Source of the DNA: Lolium rigidum
Lineage: Eukaryota; Streptophyta; Magnoliopsida; Poales; Poaceae
Assembly: GCF_022539505.1 (NCBI RefSeq)
Contig: NC_061513.1
Span: 180,946,017-181,010,016, forward strand
Direction: 5' to 3'
DNA: 64,000 nt
Positions 46,153 through 57,767 of this stretch are shown here, one piece after another; the stretch's first letter is position 1, and each line of letters starts with the position of its first letter. Under the pieces are notes generated by a model. The model was not told the DNA's origin. It saw only the letters and a list, made by a program, of their open reading frames with translations, and made no database searches. Position numbers and translations under genes: made by a program.

Positions 46153-46516
46153 GGCTCCCGGGTGCGTATGCTCCCTCTACCAAAAAAACATATTTTGAAA
46201 TGTCAAAAAATTTAGGTAAAAAATTCTACATGTACATCTCCATAATGTATGTGCATTTGCTAAGTATCACGAAAAACCAATATTTTTCGTGGTCTATGTA
46301 AAAAAGAGAAACTTTATCTTATGAAAAGCATTATGTTTAGCATTGAATTTTATCTTTTTTACACACGTCACATGATAAGTCGATTTTTTATGAAACAACT
46401 TTGTGAGCGCGTAGCACGTGAAGATGTACGTACAAATTTTTTGTTTCAATTTTTTAAAATTTAAAATGTACATAAGATGCATTTCAAAATATAGGGAGCA
46501 TATGCACCCATGTTCC
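46153..46516. mobile_element. MITE-like element with imperfect terminal inverted repeats
   Basis: The left end GGCTCCCGGGTGCGTATGCT and the inverted right end GGAACATGGGTGCATATGCT agree at most positions. The similarity continues inward (CATATTTTGAAATG / TATTTTGAAATGC). Length about 364 bp, no ORF. It resembles a common wheat MITE, from memory. Confidence 0.65.
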
Positions 46517-46937
46517 AAAACACCACTCCCAGCATATAATACTATATGTAAGGACTGATATATATAGTACTTTGCGAGATTGATAATCAGTCCATTGGGA
46601 GAGCTCGCTAAAAATGTGAGAAAATCACACTAATAAACTCCAATCACACTAAAACGGGAAATCCAATTCAAAATCGAACATGGCATTCAGTTTATTTTAC
46701 AGTAGTAAATTGCTCTTAGGATCTATATTTAGTAAAGGTGAGGAGAGGAGGTGCTTAGGATTTGTAATTAGTAAGGGTTGCATGACATTTGAGGATAAGG
46801 AGAAAGAGGGCAAAAATGATTCAACTGTAGGGAGTCTTCAAGAGCGAGCACCTGTGGACGGAGCGTCTAGAAGCCAGATGGAGATGAACCCTTTGCTTAC
46901 GGAATCTGTGTTGTTCATCTGCAAGAGGGGGAATTGA
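46517..46937. other. Spacer
   Basis: No recognisable gene. One 85-codon open frame (46680-46937) without domain features. Confidence 0.4.
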
Positions 46938-48340
46938 CTGGATATGAGCCTACCGCATTGAGAGTAACCATGAAAAAAGATGTGAGGCGGCACATTGACG
47001 ACCAGAAGCGCGCCCGTTAGCTATAGATTGAAGGATAAAAAATGGAGCCTGAGATGAATCAAAGACCAGTGAAACTGAATAGAACGAAAGGAAATTGTAC
47101 AGGCCTAAAAAAAACGAAGAAGACCAATACCTGCTGTAGCAACATAGATGGCATAGATATGAAGATGATGAGGCCACTGTCAGGCCCCTCGATCTACCAC
47201 GAATAGCCGCAGCAGGAGAGCAGCCAGGGGGCACGACAGCGGCCGGAGCTCCAGGAAGTGGAGCTTGTCCCTTGACGCTCCGCCCGCGCCCCACTTCATC
47301 ATCGCGTGCGCGTCGCCCCGGCTGGAGGAGTAGCTCGGCAGGGAGGACGCCCCGGCTACCTGCTTCGAGGTTGAGCATCATCCTCGATCGGCGGAGATCT
47401 AGGTAAGGTTGTAGCGGTGGAGGCCTGGAGGGTATCACACGGGAGTCCGTGCTCACCGTCCCACCTCCATACCGACAACTTCCCCACGAACCCATTCCCA
47501 TCCGAGCTCGCACGACTGCCAGATCGGCGCGTGCCACCGCGATGCAAGGCCGGCCTCGGGGACTCGGCGTCGTGCAGCTGCAGGGGTAACACGACCTACC
47601 GCCATCGGCCCTCCACAAGAGCGAACCGGCGAGTTTTCCGTACAGACCGTCGGCGTTGCACATCCGGTTCAGGGTGTGGCCCATCTCCAGCGAGCGGCAG
47701 CGGCCCGCCATCTTCCGAGAGCTGCGGCGGCGAAACTGCCGGGGCGACGCTCAGGAAGATGGGAGGGAGCAGCGGCGGCCAACTATCCTCGCCGTGGTGT
47801 CGGCCGCCCGTCGCCCTTCCCAACCCCCACAACATTGCCGGAGCCTCGTCGTCCTTGACGCGTTGCCGGCAGGTGAGCGTGTCGGGCTTAGCAGGAGGTT
47901 CCGGATAGAGGCAAGAAGAAGCGACCAAGCAGAGAGAATCGGGCGGGTACGGGCCGCCGAGGGCTATGGCGGCGAGCGGCGAGCGGCAATGCGGTGTCCA
48001 AGGTGGGGCGGCGCGTGTGGTGGAAGAAGAAAAGCCGGAGGAGAGACGTGGGGAAAAATAAAAGACAAGAATTTAGTCAAAGCGGTGAGGGACACGCGGC
48101 CGAAAAACCAACATGCGACCACCGCACCGCTCCAGCACATGGACGTGGACCCCACCACGAAGACCAGACGGGAACAGCCACGGAGAAACAGGAATGAGCT
48201 ACACTCACACAGGTCTAATATAGAAGTAGACACGACGGGAATAACCAGACCAAAACAGACCTGGTAGAAAATGCAAGATCCACCCAAGCTGCACATGAAA
48301 AAATAACACAGGTTGATAAAACCACGTGTCAGCTCCACAT
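46938..48340 (-). other. GC-rich block, possible low-copy transcript on the minus strand
   Basis: GC rises sharply at 47250-48050, with open frames on both strands. The longest on the minus strand (47711-46950, 253 residues) starts MAGRCRSLEMGHTLN and is Arg/Ser/Gly-rich with a late hydrophobic stretch; no domain is seen. The composition alone can keep such frames open. It could be a 5' exon/CpG-rich promoter region or captured gene pieces. Not called as a gene. Confidence 0.25.
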
Positions 48341-49183
48341 TAACCCCCCAAAAAATTCAAAACTATCACAAAAAAGATGTGTGTTCCCAAATAGTATAGT
48401 AGTTATATCCTATTCTCATGTAATTCCATGTGCTTCTTTTATCCCCTTTTAATAAAGTATCTGTGTAATTCGTACAGTCGAAACTAATATCACGCTGGAT
48501 AGAATAGCCCTCTCATGATGTTCAGTTTTTGCTGAAAAAAAGGCATCCATGTATTCCATGTGACGGTCTTCCCACCAGAGCTAACATCATCTTTTCGACG
48601 ATCTTATATTTGCCAAATTGCCTACTACTTCCTACATGAGTGAGTCACTGCAGGTGTGTGTTCTAATGATTACGTTTCAGTTTTGGAGAATATAAAAGTC
48701 ATGTTTTTTTGCATTGTAGGACGTTCGTGCGTCTTTTATCTTTAATTAGTGTTGATAGGTTTTTGCAGATTTAGCATTTGGTTTCAGTTGATTATGTTGC
48801 TGAATAAAGTAAATTGTTTCTGCCTTATAGCTTTTCTGGAAGGGAAGGTATCCATCTCATTTATGTGCGACGTTACTCACCCGGGGAACAAATTGTTTGG
48901 ACAACACATCCATTTTATTTTCAATCTGCACCTCCTTTTCAGATTCTTTCATTCCAATAAAAGATGTTGAAAGAGATTCATTTTGTCCAACAAGTATAGT
49001 AGGCTGAGCAAATAAATGGATGGATGGAATGAATGAATTTTTGGCTTGATGAGATGGTGGCTACGATTGGTTGTGACGATGATGTACATGTTTGAGAGCT
49101 GCCTATTCAGATCTTTTTGGTGTACTGGCAGCGATGACAACACTATATTTAAGAAGTCATGAGATAGTTTAATGGAATAGTAA
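48341..49183. other. AT-rich spacer
   Basis: No gene, RNA or repeat end recognised. Confidence 0.4.
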
Positions 49184-49493
49184 GATTACCCACAATGGGA
49201 GTATCATAGGTAGTATCATGTATCTCATGAATGCAAAAAGCTGATGTAACAGTGCAATTAAAGATGCGAGAGAGAATTGTAGTATCATAGGTGGATACCG
49301 TATCATAGCACGTAGTACTAAAAAAGTTAATGTCAAATACATCTTGTACATAGATCTGCATTGAGATTCTACAAATCAATTAATATAAGAAGATTATGAT
49401 ACTAATACATGATACCATGCATTGTGGATGTAGTAACATGTAGTAGTATCATACACATGATCTTTTATATGATACTATGCATTGTGAGCAGTC
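49184..49493. mobile_element. MITE-like element (Mutator-type wheat MITE similarity)
   Basis: The left GATTACCCACAATGGGAGTA and inverted right GACTGCTCACAATGCATAGT share CACAATG and AGTATCAT. The interior repeats 'agtatcat'-type text in both orientations. No ORF. A clean target duplication is not visible. Confidence 0.6.
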
Positions 49494-50447
49494 TAATGTA
49501 GGTGTTTATTTTGTTATATATAAAGTGAGCACGGTGTTTTTGTATTATTTCACAGAAACATAATTTGGAATTGTAGTACTACTGTTTGACTTGTTTATTT
49601 CCTTATAATATAATATAAAAAGTTAGGCCAAAAATGATTCAGATCGAAGGGTTCCTAAGTGGCTTATAACCATGCTACATGTTATACATAATACCATAGG
49701 AATGTTATGATAACGGCACACGCCGCGCCAATGCTTCCTAGCACGATTTATAATTGGTCTAGTAAATTGAGCTTCCGTGCACACCGTCCTCCTCGTATTA
49801 AATCGTACTCCCAGGCTGTCAGATTGCTACGTACAGCGAACGGTCAAAGAGATGCAAAGATCGATTACTTGTCTTGTCTGCACCATCTTACTACTACATG
49901 TATAGGTGCAACAGAAAAACATGTTATGATCTTGTAGGATCAACGGTACATTTTGTGTTTTCGGTCCAGACAATGAGAAATAATGATGAACCAAGTCGTT
50001 GCTAGCTATCGAATGACATGCATGATGCAGAATCAAAACCCGGCTTTGGCCTTTGGGTGCGCGTGTGTGTGATGGCTGAATGGTCGCGAGAAATAAATTT
50101 AAATGGGAGGAAGGAGAACTTTCAGTCTGGGAGGTTGGCGGCAACCACTGCCAAGGTGAATGGGGTATACGTGCGCTACACAACGAGGGAAAAGATCCGG
50201 TCACGCCGACCATATGAGTGTCGCCGTCAACGTTCTTGGTGTCCTCAATTACAGGTAATGGTTCAATGCCTGAGTGAACCAAGCCGAAACACACGTGGTC
50301 GATCGATCGGCAACTCTCCCGTTGGACATGGCAGCTGCAAGCTGCTATCTGCCCTTAAATTCTTCTTCTTTCAGTCGTAATCGATTTTGGTATCACGATA
50401 ACAGGACATGCTGTTTCTGCCACTTTTGCCACATCGCTGCTAGTTAT
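49494..50447. other. Spacer with a Helitron-end-like string
   Basis: No gene. At 49721-49741 the arm CGCCGCGCC is followed 8 nt later by CTAG, close to the Helitron 3' end at 42564-42597 read in reverse, but the partner arm of the hairpin is decayed. Confidence 0.35.
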
Positions 50448-50556
50448 CATTAAGCCTGTTTTTTTACGATAAAGAGCGCTTCATTACTTAAAAATTTTAA
50501 GCATTACATCTAATTTCTGCATAATTAAGATGCACACAGTTGTACCATTAAGCCTG
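50448..50556 (-). mobile_element. Minute 5'-truncated LINE/SINE-like tail with 11-bp target duplication
   Basis: CATTAAGCCTG occurs at 50448-50458 and 50546-50556. Between them 87 bp begin with a T run (a poly-A tail on the minus strand) followed by ACGATAAAGAGCGCTTCATTAC. This resembles the reverse of the LINE 3' end at 16180-16224 (GGTGCCTTTTATCTAAAAAAA). Strand is from the T run. Confidence 0.7.
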
Positions 50557-51190
50557 CTAGCATAATAAGAAACAACTATACATTTGCTAAGATATTTCTA
50601 AAGCAAAAAAACTGAGATGATAAATTTAACGGTGCGCTACAAGTTAGATATTCTTCTGGCATTTGAATGATTGATGCAAGGTTTTCGTAATCATCTGAAA
50701 ACAAGAAACATCCTAGTCAGTTGAAGCTCTCATCGGTTGTAGCGATGGAATCCAGAGTAAATAATTGATGACTAAGGCTAAATTTCCGAGAAGCGCGCGG
50801 TAGTATCCTCGAAGACTCGTCGAAACTTATCCATTTCAAGTCTATTGCGTTGCGACGTACACGCTAAAGCAAGTCTACAAGATAGGCCAATTAGACTCCT
50901 GTTTAGCACTTCAAGTTGAGCTTACATTTTCTTCTTACTTGTATAAATCTGACACGCTTGTGCTGTGTGCACGCCTCGCCCATAAAACAGGATTGTGCAG
51001 GTTAAGTCAACACAGGAACCATATAAACAAATTTCCCTTTTAATCCCGTGTTGTTGATTCAGTAAAGAAACGGAATGGCCATGCTGAGAAGTTATCCAAG
51101 AATTTGAAGCTAAAGGTTACGGGTTGGGGCACCCGAATCCGACAGGACGACAGGCTTGAATGTGGCAACGACTAATAGCTGAATACCTCC
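50557..51190. other. Upstream region of the 51990-57767 gene
   Basis: No coding sequence seen. It precedes a TATA-like motif at 51195. Confidence 0.45.
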
Positions 51191-51194
51191 ATTC

Positions 51195-51308
51195 TATACA
51201 TAAAGCCATAAAGGGAGGAGCAGATTATTCCTCTGCGTATCCCCCCTGTCGCTCTTCTCTTCTCTTTCGCAACTCCTCTCCATTCTCTCATCATATCAAG
51301 GAAGGTAG
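51195..51308 (+). promoter_or_regulatory. Probable TATA box and non-coding first exon
   Basis: TATACATAA at 51195-51203 is followed about 25-30 bp later by a C/T-rich stretch (51225-51300) typical of a grass 5' UTR. A donor site is at AAG|GTAGGT (51304/51305) or TAG|GTAAGA (51308/51309). The 5' UTR intron would end near 51950-51975, shortly before the ATG at 51990. Confidence 0.45.
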
Positions 51309-51989
51309 GTAAGATATTCTCATGCCCACATGCTTCTACATATGTTTCTTGTTGTCTTGCTTCCTTTTTCCATTTTTCTTCTCTTGTTTTCTAGCGAGGG
51401 TTGTTGCTGTTGTCTGTCATGAGCTTGATGACTTATATAGGTGCTGTTCCTGTTCACCTGGATACACTGCTCATGTTATTGTGCAATTCTGCTCTTTTTC
51501 GTCATCCGCGACAAGCTCCGGCGCTTGTTGTTCGAGTATCCCTCTTAAGATTTCAGTTGCTAGGACCAAAACAATTATTTACATCGTTAGGCAATAGAGA
51601 CCATGTTTCAGAACAACCAATGGGTGCTCTGAGATAATATGCTGTACTGCTGAGTTATTAATAAAATAAAGCTGTATGCATCAATTGATTCAGAGGCTGG
51701 GGATGCCCCATTTCGAAAAAATGGGTGCTCTGCTTTTTTCTCTATTTGTCCGAAGAACATGGACTAGTAGTCTAGTACTATCTTCTCAGGCACAAGCTTG
51801 AGCTGCATCATTTTGCTTTTAGGAATATGATTCGAGACAGCGACAATCCACCATGTTAATGATACATCACATCAACACAATTTTGCATTTAGCTTTCAGG
51901 AAATATGCTCTTGGCTGACTGCTTATGTTTTGTTCACTTTTTAAACCAACAGTTGTACTGTTGTAGTGTAAGAGGAGAAGCAAAACAAG

Positions 51990-54900
51990 ATGTTTTTTCA
52001 GAGGAAGAATTCAAAGAAAGATGGATCATCGCCGAAGAAGGACAAAAGTAGCCGTGGGAAGAACGACTTGTTGGATCGCACCAAGGGGGGACTTGGTGCT
52101 CTTGCAGGAAGCTTCAGGTCAGCCAAGAATGGTTAGTCGTTCTCGTTCCATCCATTTTCAGAAAAAAAAAAAGTTTACAAGAATGCCTATCAAGCTTACA
52201 ATGAACATGAGAATGGAATTGCTAATACAACTTTTATCATTTGAGACAAAAAAAAATAGGCTTTTTCTGAATAGATAACCTGCATAAATAATACTCCTTC
52301 TGAAAGTAGCTTCGTATTTTAGACCAGCACAAGGGAACTTTTGCTTCCCACATGAACCCAACAGTTGAACAGTAGATTAACAGCTATAATTAATCAAGGT
52401 AGAAGGTTTCAGAGTTGAAATGGTGTTATTATATTAATTTCCATGCCATCTTTCACAATTCTAAATGCCTCCATAATTGTTCCATGTTACCTTTCCTAAG
52501 TCCTAATAGACAGCTGCCCATGATGTGTAACCTTAATAATTTGTCTCCACCCTGACATTCCAAGCTGATTGGCAGACGTGGAGGAGAGGTCCGAACAGGT
52601 TCAAGAGGATGTGAAGGAAGGCATTGAAACAATCGTAGAGAGGGGCTCAGTCATTCTTGAGAAAGCGAAAGAGGATATTGGAGGTCATTCAGAAGTCAGC
52701 CGTTCAAATGAACTAGGTAAATCGTATTCAATTCAAAGTCACGTCAAAAGAAAATTATGTACCTTCAATGTGTGACCATTTCAAAGATAGAAATATATAA
52801 TATTAAATAGTGCAGTTCCTCATTCATCCGTGAATTAGATCAAAATGGTTAGGAACATAAATCAACATTTAGGAGATACGAAGAAACTAGCACTATGCAG
52901 CAGTTGGCAGACAGCCTCAGCAGTCGTAACAACAAATTGCACAGTGTGCACAGTGCCCCTTGTTTGTCTGACAAGGAGAAGATGGATAAAACTAGTCTAT
53001 GTAATACAGTATTAGATAGTTTTCTGATTAGGTGAGATATCCTTTTATTTTCTGATACCCTTTTGAAGGAAATCCACAAGTCATGTAATCGATAAAAAAA
53101 AGTAATATAACAGGTAGTCTGCAGAAGTTAATTCCACCCATACTCCTAGAATAGGTTGGTTCAGATCATGATAATGGATCATCGCCATATTTGAATCGAG
53201 ATATGACGCATTAGGCCTACCATTTTCTTAGGATGCCATGATTTCTTTGAACTTCTACAAGAATCCATCTAACTGAAATTTGGCGATGGCAAACTTAACT
53301 TGGAATTTTCTCGAAATAATATTAGTATGTAAGTTATGTGAATTTTTGCTGCTTGTTCTAAAAAAATAAGGCATGTGAATTTTTCTGCTGATTATCGAAA
53401 AAAATGTAAGGTATGTGATATTTTTGGCTTCTTGTGTGAGTCAGTGAGTGCACATGATTCGAAACTGGGCCCAACACATGTTGATTTATAACATGATCCT
53501 GACCGCTAAAGATTACTATTTTGATGGCCCAACCAACAAACTGCCGTTTAGATTTCAGCATTTCATAGTTACAACTTGCATGAGCTACATGGTTTTTCTG
53601 GTGGTCTATCTTTAGCTTTACTTCCAAGGAAAAGCACCTTTATGCACAATAATTATGTAGGACGTCTGGGCATGTGTGATTTAGGATGTACCTGATACCA
53701 TTTTCCAGCTTGTTTTTATCCATAAAGGGCCATTCATGATCTGAAATCACAAAGAAAAATATATTTATATATTAAAACAGTTAGCTTTACTGCATCCCAT
53801 ATTCAGAAAAATCATTGTAAGCAAAGTAGAGGACTTGTTGGATGCTTATACCTAGGCAAAACTCAGGCCGGGCCTGAAAAAGCCCGAAGTTAAAATGCAG
53901 GGCCGAGCCTGGCCCAGGCTGACTGTCGGGCCTGAAATCAGGCCCGAGCCCAACCCAAAACGGGAAAACCCGGCCCGTCCCAACTCCTGCCTAAATCACG
54001 CATTTTGGAGGCCTGGGCCCGGCCGACCACCAGGCTCAAAATTCAGGCCCGAGCCTGGCCCAGGCTGACCATCGGGCCTAGAAATCAGGCCCAAGCCCAG
54101 CCCAAAACATGGGAAAACCCGGCCCGTCCCAACTCATGCCTAAATTGCGCATTTTGGAGGTCTGGGCCCGGCCCGACCATCAGGCTCAAAATTCAGGCCC
54201 GAGCCCAGCCTGACATGCAATCTTGACCCGGGCCGGTTTGAGATTTTTGGGCTGGGTCGGGCTGCCCATACCCAGCTATAGCTTTCCTATCTTATTCTGA
54301 CGAAGAGCTTCGTCAGTTACAGCTCAGGCATCATGTTCGTGTGTCCTTCTAGCTGGCCTCCATGTGCCAGATGGTTAGTTGACATTGACACAGACGCATA
54401 TTGTACAGCAAACCCTTAATTTAACGCAATTAGTCCAGCCAGGAGTAAAAAACAAACTGCTAAATAACACAGGATCCAACTGTAATGTCGTATATTCTTC
54501 TTTCTGATATCGTTGATCAAGTAAACCAAATAAAAAAATACTAAGAAAACAGTCTGTATGACCACAAAAACTCTTTATCGTGCATGCAGTAACGCAAAAT
54601 CTTCTTCCACCAACTACAATCAATGTTTGCAGGTTGCCAGTGTGTATTATATCTAGCTGTCACCCTCCTGCACTGCCCTACCACTACCATGTACAGCAGC
54701 TCTTGTATCATGCTTCGGCAGTCTCTACTTATAGTGCCTGAACGTCAGCCTGATTCTCTTCATCTAGATCAAGGAGCTCCGTTAGAGCCCTTAGTCACAG
54801 ATCCAAACCCAACAACAATCCATAGTTCTTCAGCCTCTCGTGCAGATTATAAGCTTGTCCCTTTAGGATTCCTTCTGCTTTGCTTTCCCCATTTATTGCA

Positions 54901-57767
54901 ACCTTAGCTTTCCACCAAATCCGAAGGTTCCAACTGGTAAGGTCTCTTCTTCCTCTGTAGTTTGATTTAACCAATATTACGGATAAGATAGGAGAACTTT
55001 TTCTTCCGAGCCTCTGTCTCCGGATCTCTTCATTCTTTGCTTTGTGCGCATGATTTTGTAAGGGATTGCCAACCTCTTGTTGTTCTTCGAAAGGAACTTA
55101 ATCCTTCCCTTTCAAGGTTGATCAGATTTTTCCTACTTCCTTAAAAAAACTGGGGAACTCTTGTTAATTATGCTTTGCCATTCGTTATAGCTTTCATATG
55201 TGTCTATAATCAGATTCCTTACGTTGCTTAGCTGCCATGTGTTTCTATGATCGTATTCCTTACTGCGTTTACTACCGATGTCTGAATTCTGGTCCAGTCA
55301 CTGCCAACTTCAATTCTTGTTTATCTGGTTCTTATGTTCCGGACATATCGATATTTGATACCCAAAAGTTGAGTGATTGGATTTATCAAAGTCTGCAAGT
55401 TTTTTCTTTAACTACTGGTATTTAGGGCATCTCCAACCGGGCGACCCATCCCGCGCCCGCGCGTCCGGATGGGTCCAGCCGGACAAAAACCCGGCCCAGC
55501 GCGTGGACCCATCCCTAAAACGGATGCCCGCGGCGTCCGGAACGACGCAAACCTGACCCAAATCTTGGCCGGGTTTGCGTGGCCGCGGACGCGAAAGGCT
55601 GGTCGCTCGCGTCCGCCCGCTGTCCGCCCCTGGCCCGCGTGTCATAGGCATAAATAATATGTTTCATTAAATAGAACTCATTACAATTTTTTTTTAGCTA
55701 CTACTTCTATCCTAAATACGTACGGGGCCGGCGGCCTCGCCGGCGACTCCTCGCCGGCTCGCCGTCGGGGCCGTGGATTTCACTCGACGCGGGCGGCCTG
55801 TACGCGTGAGGATTCCACTCCAGCTTCCTACGGGCTGGGTGGCGCGTCGGCGGCGGCGCGGGCGTCGGCGGCGGCGCGGGCGGCTTCGCGGGCCTCGGCA
55901 GCTTGGACGGAGGGCATCATCCTCCTCCTTTCCGCCAGCGCAGCTCGGGCGCGCTCGCGCTCCGCCTCCTGAGGCGGAACCATCCGCTTCCCGCATAGCT
56001 CAAGCTCCTGCAGGGCGGCGCGTTCCACAGCGGTGCGCGCCTCCAGGCGGACGCGGCCGGCTTTCTGGGCCTCGTGGTTGCCCTGCCGCCGGCGCATGCG
56101 CTCTTGCCGGCCGCGCTCCGCCGACGCAGCTTCCTCCCGGGCGCGCCGCTCGGGCGGCGGCATCCGGATGAGGTCACGGGCTGCTCGCATAGCGAGCAGC
56201 TCGTTCTTCCGGCCGAGGAGGTCGCCTAGCGGCGGCGGCCGGCCCGCCGGATGCCCTCGTGCTCCTTCGTCACGCGCGTGAGGTCGGCGAGACGCTCCTC
56301 GATGGCGGCGTTGATGTTCGCCAGCGCGAGGTCCTCCGCGGCGACGGGCTCCTCCGCGGCGTCCGCCCCCTCCTCCACGGCCGCGTACCAGCCGTCCGGG
56401 GTCTCGTGCCAGCCCTCCGCGGCCGCTTCCCCCATCTCCGCGTCACCGGCCTTCTTTGCCGCCGCCTCGGCAGCGACGCGGAGCGCCTCGTCGTCGGCGA
56501 CCCACCGCGAGTCCGCGCGCTCCTCCTCCACCGTCCGCGGGAACCTGGCCCGGGCGGCGAGGGAGAGCTTGGCCCATGTGGCCTGCAGGGTGCGCGGCAT
56601 GGCGACGGAGAAGGCGGGGGGGGGGCGGGGAGGATGGTGTTGCGGTCTGTGTGAGACCGCCGCCGTCTTTTATAGCCGGCGGCCTGGCGGGAAACTTGGG
56701 CGGTCGGTCGCGCCAATGGCGTTTTCGCGCGCGCGGGAACCTTGGTGCGCGCGGGAACTTTCCCGCGCGTTCCACCGCCCACCATGGCTGTCCCGTCGAG
56801 GCCTGCCATGGCGCAGTGCCGCGCAAGGAAGACGAACCACGTGGCGTCTGTTTGGGTCGCCGCGTTGGGCGCAGCGTGCGACCCAAACGGACACGCGGAC
56901 GTGGGGCGCTGTCCGCGTGTCCGGGCGGCGACCCAAACGGCCCAAAACGGACGGCCCAGCGCGTCCGTTTGGGTCGCCCGGTTGGAGATGCCCTAAGTTC
57001 CATATGCGAAAATGTGCTTTCCAGTTTCTTGATGGCATGAGGAGTTTTCTAGCATAGTTTTGATGCCTCTGAATTGAACTGCCAACTATAGTTCTGAAAC
57101 GTATTTTTGTCAATTTCTAAAGGTCAAGGAAGTGAAGAAGAACAAGGAAAGGAGGACATGGATGCTTTCAATTCGATGCTGGACAAGGTGAAAAGTAACC
57201 CAGATGTGATGGAAAAGGTCCACTCAGTCCTTGACAATGTGAAGAGTCACCCAGAAGTGCTGGAAAAAGTTGCTGACGTTCTACATCTGGGCAAACATGG
57301 TAAAAAGTTTTGATCTAGCATATCACTTTTCTGCAATTAGGAGACAAACAAGGAAGCATTGTTTTGTCCACCCTCAGATTATTTGCAACCTGATCATCAT
57401 GTTTCTACAATTTGAACCATCTTCGATGCATACAGAATCCAAAGAGAAAGAAACTGAGGCTGAGGAGAAGACCGAAGAAGGCGAGACCTCGGTCGACAAG
57501 ACCAAAGAGTCAAACATCCTAGAGCAGGCTGTGGAAGAGATTCAGACTATTGTCGCAGCTGCGCAGCCGCATGAAACAGCCAGAGATGAAACTGAGGTTC
57601 CAGCTGAGACCGCTGCTGAAACTGAAACTCCAGCAGAAGGAGACAAGCCTGAGGAAGTAAATCGCGAGGTGGAGAAAGACAACCCCAAGAACCGAATGGA
57701 TCTCGTTGGATTCTTCGCCAAGCTCTTTGAGAGGTTCTGCTCCCCAGCTGACAAGAAGAAAGACTAG
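51990..57767 (+). CDS. Four-exon host gene for a 263-residue charged, helical protein of unknown function
   Basis: Exons 51990-52131, 52576-52716, 57123-57299 and 57436-57767 join in frame; all three introns are phase 1 with GT/AG borders. The start is the first ATG after the 5' UTR intron. The N-terminus (about residues 1-47) is Lys/Ser-rich and basic (MFFQRKNSKKDGSSPKKDKS). Residues 48-95 are acidic and helical (EERSEQVQEDVKEGIETI). Residues about 115-150 hold two repeats KVKSNPDVMEKVHSVLDNV and NVKSHPEVLEKVADVLHLG. The C-terminal exon is Glu/Thr/Ala-rich and ends MDLVGFFAKLFERFCSPADK. No signal peptide, membrane segment or known domain is seen. The heptad-like helices suggest a scaffold or membrane-surface protein, which is inference. 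Intron 2 (4406 bp) is swollen by transposons. This is the most convincing host gene in the window. Confidence 0.82.
53860..54285. repeat. GC-rich tandem repeat in intron 2, about 148-bp unit
   Basis: Units start near 53900, 54046 and 54196 with GGCCCGAGCCTGGCCCAGGC and share AACCCGGCCCGTCCCAACTC and CGCATTTTGGAGG. About 2.3 copies. The outer edges (CCTAGGCAAAACTCAGGCC; reversed right end CTGGGTATGGGCAGCCC) are weakly inverted, so a hAT-like MITE is possible. Confidence 0.6.
54360..55424. other. Intron 2 sequence between repeats
   Basis: No splice-compatible coding exon is recognised. A 94-codon open frame at 54623-54907 lacks domains and is not linked by phase to the gene. Confidence 0.4.
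55425..56993 (-). mobile_element. TIR DNA transposon in intron 2 (PIF/Harbinger-like), non-autonomous or gene-bearing
   Basis: The ends GGGCATCTCCAACCGGGCGA and its exact inverse at 56974-56993 form a perfect terminal inverted repeat of about 23 bp. TTA on the left and TAA on the right flank it (a TA duplication, or part of the repeat). Subterminal GCGACCCAAACGG-type repeats occur in both orientations (56870-56990). Length 1569 bp, very GC-rich. Minus-strand frames (56600-56226, 56190-55828) encode Ala/Glu/Arg-rich text starting MPRTLQATWAKLSLAARARF. No DDE transposase is recognised. Strand is set by these frames only. Confidence 0.75.
56226..56600 (-). CDS. Ala/Glu-rich frame inside the intron transposon
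   Basis: 124 codons starting MPRTLQATWAKLSL, just inside the right terminal region as expected for the first gene of the element. It is Ala/Glu/Arg-rich and probably helical. It may continue in another frame to 55828 (MRAARDLIRMPPPERR). There is no Myb or DDE signature that I can point to. It could be an ORF1-like protein, a captured host exon, or composition-driven. Confidence 0.35.
   Translation of the reverse strand: MPRTLQATWAKLSLAARARFPRTVEEERADSRWVADDEALRVAAEAAAKKAGDAEMGEAAAEGWHETPDGWYAAVEEGADAAEEPVAAEDLALANINAAIEERLADLTRVTKEHEGIRRAGRRR

Larger units (their letters stand above)
42564..46580 (-). mobile_element. Helitron, minus orientation (3' end clear, 5' end tentative)
   Basis: Read on the minus strand, a perfect 9-bp stem GGCGCGGCG-TGC-CGCCGCGCC (42597-42577) is followed 9 nt later by CTAG and then T, the Helitron 3' end rule; the plus strand has A before CTAG. 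A candidate 5' end TCTCGCAAAGTACTATATATA with an A/T insertion context ends at 46580, giving about 4 kb. There is no Rep/helicase coding, so it would be non-autonomous. The 3' end is well supported; the 5' end is a guess. Confidence 0.45.

Noticed and set aside
46950..47711. 253-codon minus-strand frame
   Set aside because: Only Arg/Ser/Gly-rich text without a domain in a GC island with open frames on both strands; kept as a region note, not a gene.
54623..54907. Possible extra exon in intron 2 (94-codon frame)
   Set aside because: No matching phase or convincing splice sites to the flanking exons and no domain.
55712..57057. Plus-strand frames up to 268 codons across the intron transposon
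   Set aside because: They run across the transposon end into the intron and overlap minus-strand frames; composition driven.
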